From NCBI RefSeq assembly GCF_003432485.1, contig NZ_QVNQ01000003.1, positions 682,001-746,000 on the forward strand: a stretch of DNA of 64,000 nucleotides, in the 5' to 3' direction. Below the pieces are notes generated by a model, which saw only the letters and a list, made by a program, of their open reading frames with translations, ran no database searches and was not told where the DNA came from. The position numbers were made by a program, and so were the translations under genes. Positions 17,334 through 26,492 of the stretch are shown here, one piece after another (within the stretch, counting starts at the first letter, position 1; each line of letters begins with the position of its first letter). Source of the stretch: Actinomadura spongiicola. GTDB taxonomy: Bacteria > Actinomycetota > Actinomycetes > Streptosporangiales > Streptosporangiaceae.

Positions 17334-17731
17334 GCAACATCAGGACGGCCGCGGAGCCCACGGTCTTCGAGTACGCGGCGCTGCGGGTCGTCCCGCGCGT
17401 CGAACGCGGCGAGACCATGAACGTGGGGGTGGTGGTGTACTGCCGGGCGCGCGACTACCTGGGCTGCCGCACGCACCTGGACGAACAGCGCCTCATGGCC
17501 CTGGACCCGCTGCTGAACGTCGAGGGCGTCCGTAACGCGCTCAAGGGCGTGGAGGCCGTCTGCCGCGGTGGGGAACGCGCGGGCCAGGCCGCGCACGAGG
17601 CGCCGGGAACGCGGTTCCGCTGGTTGACGGCGCCGCGCAGCACGATCGTCCAGCCCGGCCCCGTGCACGCCGGTCTGACCGACGACCCGGAGGCCGAGCT
17701 GGACCGTCTCCTCGATCTGCTCGTCAAATGA
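17330..17731 (+). CDS. DUF3037 protein, partner of the HipA-like gene
   Basis: A 133-residue protein with the DUF3037 pattern: FEYAALRVVPRVERGETMNVGVVVYC near the N-terminus, RFRWLTAPRSTIVQ in the middle and a C-terminal Asp/Glu-rich LDRLLDLLV helix. DUF3037 genes regularly follow HipA_2-type genes. The four-base start/stop overlap shows translational coupling. Whether the pair is a toxin-antitoxin system or a modification system is not known. Confidence 0.88.
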   Translation: MSNIRTAAEPTVFEYAALRVVPRVERGETMNVGVVVYCRARDYLGCRTHLDEQRLMALDPLLNVEGVRNALKGVEAVCRGGERAGQAAHEAPGTRFRWLTAPRSTIVQPGPVHAGLTDDPEAELDRLLDLLVK

Positions 17732-17776
17732 TGCCGACCTGAAAACGCATCCGGCTGACTGGAAAACGAAGAGAGG

Positions 17777-18685
17777 TCAATCCCATTCCCAGCGGATGCC
17801 GTGATATCCGGCGGCCATGCCGAACTCGATGAAATGAACGCTGTGGTAACTGGAGAGCCGCAGGTCCGCGGAGTCCTTCAGGGCGGTGTGGCCGTCCGGG
17901 CGCCACGTCCGATAGCAGCGGGCGGGCAGCGCGGACGGATGGAATCTGACCTCGATGAGGTATTCGTGTTGGGGGGCGCGGAATCCGCGTCCCTCCTCGT
18001 TGGCGGGTGGGCTGGCCTCGTCGAATCCGAAGCCGTATTCCAGCAGGTACGTCTCGCCGCGGCCGAGGGCCCGGTCGAACAGGAGCTCGGCGGCGATGAG
18101 ACCGCTCGCCTCGTCCATCCGGACGCGCCCGAAGCGGCAGCCGCGGACGGTGCGGGAGGACGGCAGAACGCCCTGCGGATGGTGGTAGACCGCGATCCAG
18201 CGGTCGACGCCGCGCTGCTGAGCCTGGAACACGGCCCGGACCCGGACCTCGCTCAGCTCCCGCCGGCGCCCGATGATGTACTGGTCGTGCATGCTGAGCC
18301 CGGTGAGCTGGCGCTCGCCGCGATCGCCGATCTCGTCCAGCAGGTCGCGGACACCGGGCTCGGGACACAGCTCCTCCACCGGCAACCACGGTCCCGTGGC
18401 GCGCTCGGCGGTCGGCTTGAGAAGGGTCAGCAGCGAATGGCGCGGCAGTTCGAGGATGACCTCGAGACCGCGAACGGCGCGCATCGAGTCGGCGCGTTCG
18501 GGCCGAGTCCGACCGCGCTGCCAGTAACTCAGCGTGGACAGGCTGACGGCGATGCCCTGCTCGTCGAGGCGGCGCCGCAGGGAGTCGAGGCTGAGGCCCC
18601 GCGCCTGGATCGCCGCGTGCAAGGCGACATTGAATGGTCCGTACTGCAAGACCTGTAGAAGATCGTCTTCTGCGACACTCTGCAC
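17777..18685 (-). CDS. HTH protein with uncharacterised C-terminal domain (copy 1)
   Basis: A 302-residue protein with an XRE-like helix-turn-helix in the first 75 residues: LRRRLDEQGIAVSLSTLSYW followed by QRGRTRPER. The remaining 220 residues form a domain without a known name that includes LSMHDQYIIG, VRVRAVFQA, a YHHPQG segment and a C-terminal IRWEWD. The next gene (18934-20079) has the same architecture and is a paralogue. GTG 18685 follows GGAGG with a seven-base spacer. It may be a transcriptional regulator with a sensing domain. Its ligand and targets are unknown. Confidence 0.8.
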   Translation of the reverse strand: MQSVAEDDLLQVLQYGPFNVALHAAIQARGLSLDSLRRRLDEQGIAVSLSTLSYWQRGRTRPERADSMRAVRGLEVILELPRHSLLTLLKPTAERATGPWLPVEELCPEPGVRDLLDEIGDRGERQLTGLSMHDQYIIGRRRELSEVRVRAVFQAQQRGVDRWIAVYHHPQGVLPSSRTVRGCRFGRVRMDEASGLIAAELLFDRALGRGETYLLEYGFGFDEASPPANEEGRGFRAPQHEYLIEVRFHPSALPARCYRTWRPDGHTALKDSADLRLSSYHSVHFIEFGMAAGYHGIRWEWD

Positions 18686-18933
18686 TTTTCGGCCTCCGGA
18701 TCAGCTCCGGCCGGCCCCCGCACAACGGCCTTGACAACTGCAATTCCACTTTCAATGCTCACTGTAAGCCCCGTGTGGCACTATGCCAACAGGCAACTTT
18801 TGACGTCTCTCCCTTCCGTCTCGTCACTCCGGCTCCACCCGGCGGCTACTCCGGGTTCATGGAGTGTAGCCGCGGTCGACCCGCCGGTCTTGCGTTTCGC
18901 GGACGAGTTCAATGTGATTTCGATGCCAACAGA

Positions 18934-20079
18934 TCAGTGCCACTCCCATTCGATGCCGACGATGCCGCGCCGGACGGCGCCGACCGCGAGGTTCGCGCTG
19001 CCGGACGTCCCGATCCACAGCTCGCCGAGCCGCTGCCGCGGCGACTGGGAGCTCTCGGCGGTGAAGCCGTAGCAGCGCGCGGGCAGCCGCTCGCCGTCGA
19101 ACTGGATGATCGCGACGTAGTCGTGGACGGGATGGGAGAAGCGCCGGTCGTAGCTGTCGTGGGCGAGTTCGTCGATGGGACCGATCTCGTACTCGACGAC
19201 GGCGGTGTCGCCCGCGGACAGGACCCGGTCGAAGACCAGCTCGAACGCCATCAGCCCGCCTTCGGCGCGGATGCGGCCGGGGCGGCAGTACCGCACGTCC
19301 GCGAGACCGGCCGTCCCGCCGCCGGACGCGGAGGCATGGTCGACCCCGGCCACGGCGCCGGTCACGGAGGCGAGGCCGGTCGCCACACCGGTCGCCGAAC
19401 TGGTCGCCGAACTGGTCGCCGCGGCTGCACCGGTGACGGTCGCGCCGGACGCGTTGCCCACACCGGCGGTGGCGCCCGCCTCGGCGGCGCCGTCCGGCTC
19501 GTGGTCGCCGGGGACCAGGAGGTCGCCGGAGCCGCCCGGGTTCGCCGGGCCGCCGGTGTTGCCGGGCCGCTGGATCCCGCCCGTCTGGTGGACGCACACG
19601 ACCCGGTCGATGTCGTCGCCCGCGGCGCGCAGGACGCTGCGCACCGACAGCGTCCACGAGCGGCGGGCCTCGTCGAGCCGGAACACGTCGTGGATGCTGA
19701 GCCGTTCGAGCCGGTGGTCGCCGGACCGGTCGAGCTGCCCGACGAGGTTCGTGTACCGCTCCGGGTCGGGCCACAGGTCCCGCACGGGACGACCGCGCTC
19801 CCCCGGCCCCGGCGCGCCGGCGGTCAGACCGCCGCGGACGGGTGTCGCGGTGGGCGCGGGATCGTCGAGCAGGTCGGTCAGCGTGCCCGGCGGAACCTGG
19901 AGGATCTCCTCCAGCGCGACGACGACCGTGCGGGAGCGCGGGCGGCTCCGACCCCGCTGCCAGTAGCTCAGCGTGGCCACGCTGACGGTGAGGCCGCGGC
20001 GCCCGAGCCGGTGCCGGATCCGTTCCAAGGTCAGCCCGCTGGCCTGGATGGCCTGCCGTAACGCCCCGGCGAATTCCAC
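18934..20079 (-). CDS. HTH protein with uncharacterised C-terminal domain (copy 2, expanded linker)
   Basis: A 381-residue paralogue of the neighbouring gene. The HTH region shares VS.ATLSYWQRGRSRPRSR, the central domain shares RLSIHDVF.L and VRSVLRA, and the end shares GIEWEWH. It differs by an insertion of about 95 residues (roughly 170-265) rich in Gly, Ala, Thr and Ser, encoded partly by a 12-bp tandem repeat at 19390-19420. The insertion falls where copy 1 has the short YHHPQGVLPSS loop, so it is probably surface-exposed and disordered. The function is unknown and presumably related to copy 1. Confidence 0.8.
   Translation of the reverse strand: MEFAGALRQAIQASGLTLERIRHRLGRRGLTVSVATLSYWQRGRSRPRSRTVVVALEEILQVPPGTLTDLLDDPAPTATPVRGGLTAGAPGPGERGRPVRDLWPDPERYTNLVGQLDRSGDHRLERLSIHDVFRLDEARRSWTLSVRSVLRAAGDDIDRVVCVHQTGGIQRPGNTGGPANPGGSGDLLVPGDHEPDGAAEAGATAGVGNASGATVTGAAAATSSATSSATGVATGLASVTGAVAGVDHASASGGGTAGLADVRYCRPGRIRAEGGLMAFELVFDRVLSAGDTAVVEYEIGPIDELAHDSYDRRFSHPVHDYVAIIQFDGERLPARCYGFTAESSQSPRQRLGELWIGTSGSANLAVGAVRRGIVGIEWEWH
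19390..19420. repeat. 12-bp in-frame tandem repeat (GGTCGCCGAACT)
   Basis: Two perfect units (19390-19401, 19402-19413) and a seven-base partial third lie within the HTH copy 2 gene. The unit is a multiple of three and stays in frame, so it lengthens the disordered linker without breaking the protein. Slippage is the likely origin. Confidence 0.7.
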
Positions 20080-20170
20080 GGCCGGATGGTACCTGTCCTG
20101 GGAGCCGGATTCCTAGGTCGCGTCAGACCAGGCAGGCAATGACAAGGCTCGTTGGCCGAGCCGGACGATC

Positions 20171-21013
20171 TCAGAACAATATGGACATAAAGGAACCGGT
20201 TTCGAGGAATCCGACTCGCCGGTACACCGCCCGCGCACGCGTGTTGTAGTCGTTCACGTAGAGTGACACGGTCGGCGCGATGCCGCGCAGCGCCTCCCGC
20301 ACCACGGCGGACATTCCGGCCACGGCCCGTCCCTGCCCGCGCAGATCGGGCGGCACCCAGACGCCCTGCACCTGGCAGGCCCCCGGCGTGACGGCGCCGA
20401 CCTCCGCCTTGAACACGACCCGGCCGTCCTCGATGCGGGCGAACGCCCGGCCGTCGCGGATCAGTTCGGCGACGCGGGCGCGGTACAGCACCCCGCCGTC
20501 TCCGGCGTCCGGGGAGACGCCGACCTCCTCGGTGAACATGGCCACGCAGGCGGGGTAGACGACGTCGAACTCCTCCATCCGGACACGCCGGACGCCCGGG
20601 TCGGGCGGCACGTCCGGGACGGCGGAGGTGGCCATGACCGGCTGGGCGGCGCGGACGGCCCGCGGAGGCCCCCAGTACGGCGCGAGGACCTCCCACAGCT
20701 CCGAGACCGCGCCGACGGGCCCGACGATCGACGAGCAGCGCCGTCCCTGTGCCTGGGCCCGTTCGGCGAACGCGCGGACGGCCCCCGGCCCAGCCGCCAC
20801 CGGGATGAGGTTGGCGCCGGAGTAGCACAGCGAGACGAGCCGACCGTCGCGCAGGTAACCCCACATCTGGGCACCGAGGCGGCGCGGGTCGAGCCCCGCC
20901 GCGTGCACGCGGGAGCTGACGAACACGTTGGACACCGGGTCGGCGTCCAGGATCGCGAGGGCCTCCGCCCGGTGCCGGTCGTCCAGCACGCGCACCGGGA
21001 TCGAGCCCAGCAT
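20171..21013 (-). CDS. GNAT acetyltransferase with N-terminal DUF4081
   Basis: A 280-residue GNAT protein. The N-terminal half is the DUF4081 domain that is typical of actinobacterial members (ALAILDADPVSNVFVSSRV, LCYSGANLIPV). The C-terminal half has acetyl-CoA motif A (VWVPPDLRGQGRAVAGMSAV) and LYVNDYNTRARAVYRRVGF. In many actinobacteria this gene directly follows ispG; here three S33 peptidase genes separate them. ATG 21013 gives normal length. Acceptor substrate unknown. Confidence 0.88.
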   Translation of the reverse strand: MLGSIPVRVLDDRHRAEALAILDADPVSNVFVSSRVHAAGLDPRRLGAQMWGYLRDGRLVSLCYSGANLIPVAAGPGAVRAFAERAQAQGRRCSSIVGPVGAVSELWEVLAPYWGPPRAVRAAQPVMATSAVPDVPPDPGVRRVRMEEFDVVYPACVAMFTEEVGVSPDAGDGGVLYRARVAELIRDGRAFARIEDGRVVFKAEVGAVTPGACQVQGVWVPPDLRGQGRAVAGMSAVVREALRGIAPTVSLYVNDYNTRARAVYRRVGFLETGSFMSILF

Positions 21014-21204
21014 GCGCACCGCTACCCGCCTCCGCGCCGTTCCGCGGGGCGTGGGAGGTCGTCCCCCCACGGGGAACTCGACGGGGTTGGCCCCCGGTCG
21101 GCCCTCAGCACTGAAAGCACCACGTGGACCAGCCTATGCCGTCCGGGGCCCAGGCACCCCCACAGGCTCGGAGAACGCCTCCCGGGACCGGGCGAAGGCA
21201 CCGT

Positions 21205-22797
21205 TCAGTGGTGGGCGGCGTGCTTCGCGTGAGCCGCCTGCTTGGCCGTGGCGGGCTCGGGCGCCGGTCCCGCGGCGCACTCGGCGTCCACTCCGGGCCG
21301 GTTCGCGGGCACCGTGCCTTCGCCGAAGTAGGCGGCGACGGCTCGGTCGACGCACCGGTCACCGGACAGCGCCACACCGTGGTTGTGCCCGTTCACCTGC
21401 ACCAGCAGCCGGGACGTGGGGAACCTGCGGTGCGTCTCCACGGCGCCCCGGTACGGTGTCGCGGCGTCCCGGGACGCCTGCACGAGCAGGATCGGCGGCA
21501 GCGACGACACGCCCCGCACCCGCGGCACCGGGCCGCCCTTCACGGCCCAGAACGCGCACGGCGCGTTGTACCAGGTGTTGCCCCAGGTCTCGAAACGGTA
21601 GCCCTGGCGGTAGAGGCGCTCGCTGTCCGCGTGCCAGCGGCTCCAGTCGCGCGGCCAAGGCGCGTCGCGGCACTCGACGGCGCTGTAGACGGCGTAGTTG
21701 TTCTGGTCGAGCCGGGTCGGCGGCTGCCACGCCCTGCGCAGCGGACCCGGGTCGCGCCGGACGACGAACGCGGACAGGGCCCGGGCGTGGGCGTCCCACC
21801 GGTAGTCGGAGTAGCCGTCGGCGAGGAAGAGGTCGTCCAGCTCGGCCGGCCCGACCCTCCCGCCGATGGGCGCGGCCTTGAGCGCGGTCCGCGCCCTGGC
21901 GTACGCGGCGGCGACCTGCCGCCGGGACGTCCCGAGCCCGTAGACCTTGTGGTGGCGGGCGATCCAGGCGAAGTAGGCGCGGATGCGCTGCTCGAACGCG
22001 ACGTTCTGGTCGAGGTTGTTCTCGTACCAGACGCCGCTCGGGCGGGGGACGCTGTCGAAAACCATGCGGCGGACCCGTCCGGGGAACATCGTCGCGTACA
22101 CCGCGCCCAGGTAGCCGCCGTAGGAGTAGCCGAAGTAGTTGAGCCGGGTCTGGCCGAGGGCCTTGCGGATCTCCTCCATGTCACGGGCCCAGTCGGCGGT
22201 TCCCATGTGCGGCAGGACCGTCCGGTACTTCCTGGCGCAGTCGTCGGCGTACGCCTTGGCTCGGGCCGTCCAGGCCCGTTCCTCACGCGCGTTGGCGGGG
22301 ATGGTGTCGGGACGGGCGCGTCCGGGGTTCTGGTAGCTCGTGTCGCAGATCAGCGAGGGCCTGCTGGCGCCGACGCCGCGCGGGTCGAACCCGATCCAGT
22401 CGTAGGCCGCGGCGACGTTAGCGGGCATCTTCCTGCGGAAGTAGCCGGCCAGGTCGCGTCCGTGCGCGCCGGGCCCGCCGCGGTTCAGCAGCACCACGCC
22501 CTGGGACCGGGGCGCGGTGTGCGGCGCGCGGGTCAGTGCGAGGGTGACGCGGCGCCCGCCGGGACGGGCGTAGTCGAGCGGGACCTGGAGGGACGCGCAT
22601 TGCAGCCCCTTGAGGCGCGTCCCCTCGACCGGGTCGTCGGCGGGACACGGCTTCCAGTCGAGGCCCGCGGGCCGCGGGGCGGGTTCGGGGCGGGCCGTGG
22701 CCGCGGGCGCGCCCGTCGCCGCGGCTCCGACGATTCCGAGCGTGACCGCGGCGGCGGCCGTCCCAGCCGCGACCTTCTTTCCAGCGTCGTTCAGCAC
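21205..22797 (-). CDS. secreted S33 family peptidase (copy 1)
   Basis: A 530-residue alpha/beta-hydrolase of the tripeptidyl aminopeptidase (S33) type, secreted through an N-terminal Ala-rich signal peptide. The nucleophile Ser lies in YFGYSYGGYLG, the acid in SRDAATPYRG and the His in NGHNHGVAL. The oxyanion region reads NRGGPGAHG, whereas its two paralogues have NPGGPGGSG or GGPGGGG. WIGFDPRGVGASRPSL is a family hallmark. It should release tripeptides or short peptides from N-termini outside the cell. It is the most divergent of the three tandem copies. Confidence 0.9.
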   Translation of the reverse strand: MLNDAGKKVAAGTAAAAVTLGIVGAAATGAPAATARPEPAPRPAGLDWKPCPADDPVEGTRLKGLQCASLQVPLDYARPGGRRVTLALTRAPHTAPRSQGVVLLNRGGPGAHGRDLAGYFRRKMPANVAAAYDWIGFDPRGVGASRPSLICDTSYQNPGRARPDTIPANAREERAWTARAKAYADDCARKYRTVLPHMGTADWARDMEEIRKALGQTRLNYFGYSYGGYLGAVYATMFPGRVRRMVFDSVPRPSGVWYENNLDQNVAFEQRIRAYFAWIARHHKVYGLGTSRRQVAAAYARARTALKAAPIGGRVGPAELDDLFLADGYSDYRWDAHARALSAFVVRRDPGPLRRAWQPPTRLDQNNYAVYSAVECRDAPWPRDWSRWHADSERLYRQGYRFETWGNTWYNAPCAFWAVKGGPVPRVRGVSSLPPILLVQASRDAATPYRGAVETHRRFPTSRLLVQVNGHNHGVALSGDRCVDRAVAAYFGEGTVPANRPGVDAECAAGPAPEPATAKQAAHAKHAAHH

Positions 22798-22898
22798 CCC
22801 GGATTTCTATCGGAGGGACGCGGCGACCTGCGTGAACACAGAGATCGCGCGATTCCCTGCCTGATTCGGACGTATCCCGATTTCCTGGTGAACGACGT

Positions 22899-22933
22899 GT
22901 GGCGTGCCCGCCGCTACGGGACGGGCACGCCAC
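22899..22933 (-). terminator. hairpin terminator after S33 copy 2
   Basis: GTGGCGTGCCCG (22899-22910) and its exact complement (22922-22933) form a 12-bp stem with an 11-base loop between S33 copies 1 and 2. It sits 38 bp beyond the stop codon of copy 2 on the minus strand. Confidence 0.75.
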
Positions 22934-22970
22934 GGATGTCCTGTCGTGCGGTGTGTCGCGGTTCAGAAGG

Positions 22971-24572
22971 TTATGGGCGTCCGACCGGAAGGTCCTTGCC
23001 CGTGGGTGCTCCGGCGGCCTTAGCACGCATGCCCGTCGGGTTCGGGTCGTTCAGCTCGGGCACGGCCTTGCAGTAGGCGTCGGGGCCGCGGCGGCTCTCC
23101 GGCAGCGCACCGGTGTCGAGGTACGCGGCGACCTGGTCGTCCAGGCACGCGTTGCCGTTGAGGGTGTTGGAGTGCGTCTTGCCGCCGAGCTCGAACACCA
23201 GGCGCGAGGACCGGAAGACCTCGTGCATCTCCAGCCCGCCCTCGACCGGCGTCGCCGCGTCCTGCGTGGACTGGACGAGGAGCATCCCCGGCAGGTGCCT
23301 GCTGTCCTTCAGCCTGAACTCGGGGCCGCCCTCGAAGGGCCAGAACGCGATCGGCGCGTTGAACCAGACGTTGCTCCAGGTGTTGAACTGGTAGCCCTTC
23401 CGGTGGAGCCTCTCGGCGTCGCGGTGCCAGGTGCGCCAGTCGCGCGGCCACTCGGCGTCGGCGGCCTGGACGGCGTTGTACACGGCGAAGCCGTTGTCGT
23501 CGCCGCCCGGGTTGAGCCAGGCGAGCAGGCGCGCGGGGTCCTTGTCGTTGACCCACGACGACAGGGCCTGCGCGAACGGGATGTAGTAGCCGGTGTTGTA
23601 CCCGGCGGACAGGACGATGTCGTCCAGCTCGGACGGGCCGATCCTGCCGCCGATCGGCGCCTTCTTCGCCGCCTCCCGGACCTTGTAGTACGCGTCCTTG
23701 ACGGCCTTCTCGGTCTGGCCGAGGCGGAAGACCGAGTTCCACTCGGCGGTCCAGGCCCACCAGGCCTCGATGTTGCGCTGGAACGCCTTGTCCTGTTCGA
23801 GCTGGGCGTCGTACCAGACGGTCTTCGGGTTGACGTTGCCGTCCATCACCATCCGGTGCACGCGCTTGGGGAAGAGCGTGGCGTAGGTGGCGCCGAGGTA
23901 CGTGCCGTAGGAGAAGCCGTACCAGCTGATCTTGTCCTGGCCGAGGGCGGCGCGGATCGCGTCGACGTCACGCGCGGCGTCGGTGGTGCGCAGGTGCGGC
24001 AGCAGCCAGCCGAACTTGTCCGCGCAGTCCTTCGCGTACTTCTTCGACTTGGCGATCCAGGCCTTCTCCTCCTTCCAGGAGGACGGGACGTAGTCCGGCC
24101 GGATCGGGTCGGAGTGGTGCGGGTCGCAGCTCAGCGCGGGCCGGCTGGAGCCGACGCCACGGGGGTCGAAGCCGATGATGTCGTACTTGGCGGCGACGTC
24201 GGCGTGCCCGGTGCCGCCGATCCAGCGGGCGAGCGCGGGCGCGTACGGCAGGCCGGAGCCGCCGGGTCCGCCCGGGTTCACGAACAGGACGCCCTGGTAG
24301 TTCTTCTCGTCGGTGTGCTTGAACCGCGACACCGCGATGGAGATCTTCCGGCCGCCCGGCCTGGCGTGGTCGAGCGGCACCTCGACCATCGCGCACTGCG
24401 CGGTGTTCATGGGGTCGTTCGGGCCGCTGACCTCGCATTCGCCCCAGTCGATGCCCGAGGCCGCGACGGCGGTGGCACCGGTCGCGCCGGTGCTCGCGCT
24501 CACGGAGACGGCGGCGCCGGTGCCGCCGACCGCCACGACCGCCGCGGTCGTGACGAGAAGGATCCTTTTCAC
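22971..24572 (-). CDS. secreted S33 family peptidase (copy 2)
   Basis: A 533-residue secreted S33 hydrolase. It has a signal peptide beginning MKRILLVTTAAVVAV, the oxyanion loop NPGGPGGSG, DIIGFDPRGVGSSRPALSCD, the nucleophile in YGFSYGTYLGATYA, the acid in TQDAATPVEG and the His in GGKTHSNTL. The C-terminal cap/lid region is family-typical. GTG 24572 follows GAGGGGGACAG. It shares an upstream 38-bp element with copy 3 and has its own terminator on each side, so each copy is probably an independent transcription unit. Confidence 0.92.
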   Translation of the reverse strand: MKRILLVTTAAVVAVGGTGAAVSVSASTGATGATAVAASGIDWGECEVSGPNDPMNTAQCAMVEVPLDHARPGGRKISIAVSRFKHTDEKNYQGVLFVNPGGPGGSGLPYAPALARWIGGTGHADVAAKYDIIGFDPRGVGSSRPALSCDPHHSDPIRPDYVPSSWKEEKAWIAKSKKYAKDCADKFGWLLPHLRTTDAARDVDAIRAALGQDKISWYGFSYGTYLGATYATLFPKRVHRMVMDGNVNPKTVWYDAQLEQDKAFQRNIEAWWAWTAEWNSVFRLGQTEKAVKDAYYKVREAAKKAPIGGRIGPSELDDIVLSAGYNTGYYIPFAQALSSWVNDKDPARLLAWLNPGGDDNGFAVYNAVQAADAEWPRDWRTWHRDAERLHRKGYQFNTWSNVWFNAPIAFWPFEGGPEFRLKDSRHLPGMLLVQSTQDAATPVEGGLEMHEVFRSSRLVFELGGKTHSNTLNGNACLDDQVAAYLDTGALPESRRGPDAYCKAVPELNDPNPTGMRAKAAGAPTGKDLPVGRP

Positions 24573-24711
24573 CTGTCCCCCTCAGATCGGCGGCTCCGGA
24601 TGCCCGGACGCGAAGGGACCGGCGGGGAGCGGCACCGATGCATAGCGGATGCGGATTGCGCGGCGATTCTGCCGTTAATGCCGGTTATTACGGCAGATCC
24701 CGGTCAAAGTG

Positions 24712-24749
24712 GATGCGGAATCGTGACAAGATCACCGAAACTTCGTGAT
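24712..24749. promoter_or_regulatory. 38-bp conserved upstream element (S33 copy 2)
   Basis: This segment, 140 bp upstream of copy 2, matches 26596-26633 upstream of copy 3 at 35 of 38 positions, much better than the rest of the two intergenic regions. It contains AATCGTGACAAGATCA and AACTTCGTGAT. It could be a shared operator or promoter; read on the minus strand it includes TTGTCA. Function inferred from conservation only. Confidence 0.5.
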
Positions 24750-24755
24750 GTTCAC

Positions 24756-24790
24756 GAAGGCCCCGGGAAATCGTTCGCCCCGGGGCCTTC
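24756..24790 (-). terminator. hairpin terminator after S33 copy 3
   Basis: GAAGGCCCCGGG (24756-24767) pairs with CCCGGGGCCTTC (24779-24790) in a perfect 12-bp stem with an 11-base loop, 41 bp past the stop codon of S33 copy 3. Confidence 0.8.
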
Positions 24791-24830
24791 ACGAGCGGGC
24801 CGCCGGCCGGGCACCGGCCGGGCCCTCGGG

Positions 24831-26492
24831 TCAGCGGATGACGTCCGCCTTCAGCCGCGCGGCCTCCAACGACCCGGGGCCGGTCAGCGACCTGGCGGAC
24901 GCGCCCTCCGGCGGGGTCGGGTCACCGAGCTGCGGGACGTGGACCGTCCGCTCCTCCGGACGCTCTCCCCGCAGGAAGTAGGCGTCGAAGTAGGCGTCCA
25001 CCTCGGCGGAGCCGCGGTGGACGATGCAGTGCGTGCGGTCACCGTCCTGGACGACGAGGCGCGAGCCCTTGAGCCTGCGCTGCATCTCCAGCGCGCCCTC
25101 GTACGGGGTGGCGGCGTCCTCGGTCGACTGGAAGATGAGGATGTTGCGCGGCAGGTCGCGGTTACGGCCGATGTCGACCGGTTCGCCCGCCTCGGCGGGC
25201 CAGGTCAGGCACGGCGCGTTGAACCAGGCGTTGGCCCAGGCGTAGAAGGGGTGCTTGCGGTCGATGCGCGAGTTGTCGCGGTGCCACTTGCGCCAGCTCT
25301 GCGGCCACTGGACGTCGGTGCACTCCACGGCCAGGTAGACGGCGTAGCCGTTGTCGTCGGAGTCACCGGTGGTCTGCGCGCCGAAGGTCTGCGCGAACGT
25401 GGCGGTGTCGCCCTTCTTGTAGGCGGCCAGTCCGGCGGCGTAGGCGTGCCAGAGGGCCTGGCTGCGCCGGTACCCGGCGTTGAGGATCACGTCGCCGAGT
25501 TCGTCCGGTCCGACGGCGACCGTCTGGCCGCTGTCCGGGTCGGTGTAGTAGACCGGCTTGTGCTTGAGCTTGTCGCGCAGGTCGTAGTAGAAGTCGCGGA
25601 CCTCGCGCTGCTTCGTGCCCAAGTGGTAGACGGAGTCGTACTTGGCGATCCAGCCGAAGTAGTAGTCGATGTTCTTGTCGAACTGGATGTCCTGGTTGAG
25701 GTTGGCCTCGTACCAGACGTCCGACGGGCCGACGGCGCCGTCCAGGGCCATCTTGTCGACGTTCTCCGGGTACAGCGTGGCGTACGCCGAGCCGAGGTAC
25801 GTGCCATAGGACGCGCCGTAGTAGTCGAGCTTGTCGTTGCCCAGGGCCCGCCGGATCGACTCCAGGTCGTGGACCGAGTCGATGGTCTTGATGTGGTCCA
25901 GCAGCCCGATCTTGTCGTTCTTGGCGCAGGCCTCGGCGTAGCCCTCGGCCTTCTCCCGCCAGACGCGCACGGACTTGTCGTCGCCCCTGCCGTAGTCGGG
26001 ACGCGGCGCGTTGTTGTACTTCAGGTCGCAGGTGAGGGCCGGGACGCTCATGCCGACACCGCGCGGGTCGAACCCGATGACGTTGTACTCCTTGCGCATC
26101 GCCGGGGAGTTCTGCGCGAACACGCGCGGCCCGAACAGCGCGCCGCCGCCACCGGGACCACCCGGGTTGACGACGATGTCGCCCTTGGCCGGGCCCTTCC
26201 CGAGATGCGGCGTCCTGGTGAGCTGGAGCGTGATCTTCTTGCCACGGGGCTTGGCGTGGTCCAGCGGCACCGACAGCTCGGCGCACTGCACGATCTCGGA
26301 GACCGGGTAGATGACGTCGTAGAGATCGTGCACGGTCTTGACGAAGTCCGCGGGACAGTCGTGCCACTTGAGCGGGGCGGGGTTGAAGCCTCCGACCGTT
26401 CCGGCGGAGGGGCTCTCGGCCTGGGCGCTTGTGGCGCCCAGACCGCTGAGACCGAGGCCGGCCAGCGCGGCCACGACGACGATCCGTTTCAC
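24831..26492 (-). CDS. secreted S33 family peptidase (copy 3)
   Basis: A 553-residue secreted S33 hydrolase with a clear signal peptide ending near ATSAQA. It has NPGGPGGGGAL as oxyanion loop, NVIGFDPRGVGMSVPALTCD, the nucleophile in YGASYGTYLGSAYA, the acid in STEDAATPYEG and the His in DRTHCIVHRG. I start at GTG 26492, which follows AGGGGGAAAT, as in copy 2; the frame extends 33 codons further but across the ribosome binding site. Likely role: extracellular peptide scavenging. Confidence 0.92.
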   Translation of the reverse strand: MKRIVVVAALAGLGLSGLGATSAQAESPSAGTVGGFNPAPLKWHDCPADFVKTVHDLYDVIYPVSEIVQCAELSVPLDHAKPRGKKITLQLTRTPHLGKGPAKGDIVVNPGGPGGGGALFGPRVFAQNSPAMRKEYNVIGFDPRGVGMSVPALTCDLKYNNAPRPDYGRGDDKSVRVWREKAEGYAEACAKNDKIGLLDHIKTIDSVHDLESIRRALGNDKLDYYGASYGTYLGSAYATLYPENVDKMALDGAVGPSDVWYEANLNQDIQFDKNIDYYFGWIAKYDSVYHLGTKQREVRDFYYDLRDKLKHKPVYYTDPDSGQTVAVGPDELGDVILNAGYRRSQALWHAYAAGLAAYKKGDTATFAQTFGAQTTGDSDDNGYAVYLAVECTDVQWPQSWRKWHRDNSRIDRKHPFYAWANAWFNAPCLTWPAEAGEPVDIGRNRDLPRNILIFQSTEDAATPYEGALEMQRRLKGSRLVVQDGDRTHCIVHRGSAEVDAYFDAYFLRGERPEERTVHVPQLGDPTPPEGASARSLTGPGSLEAARLKADVIR

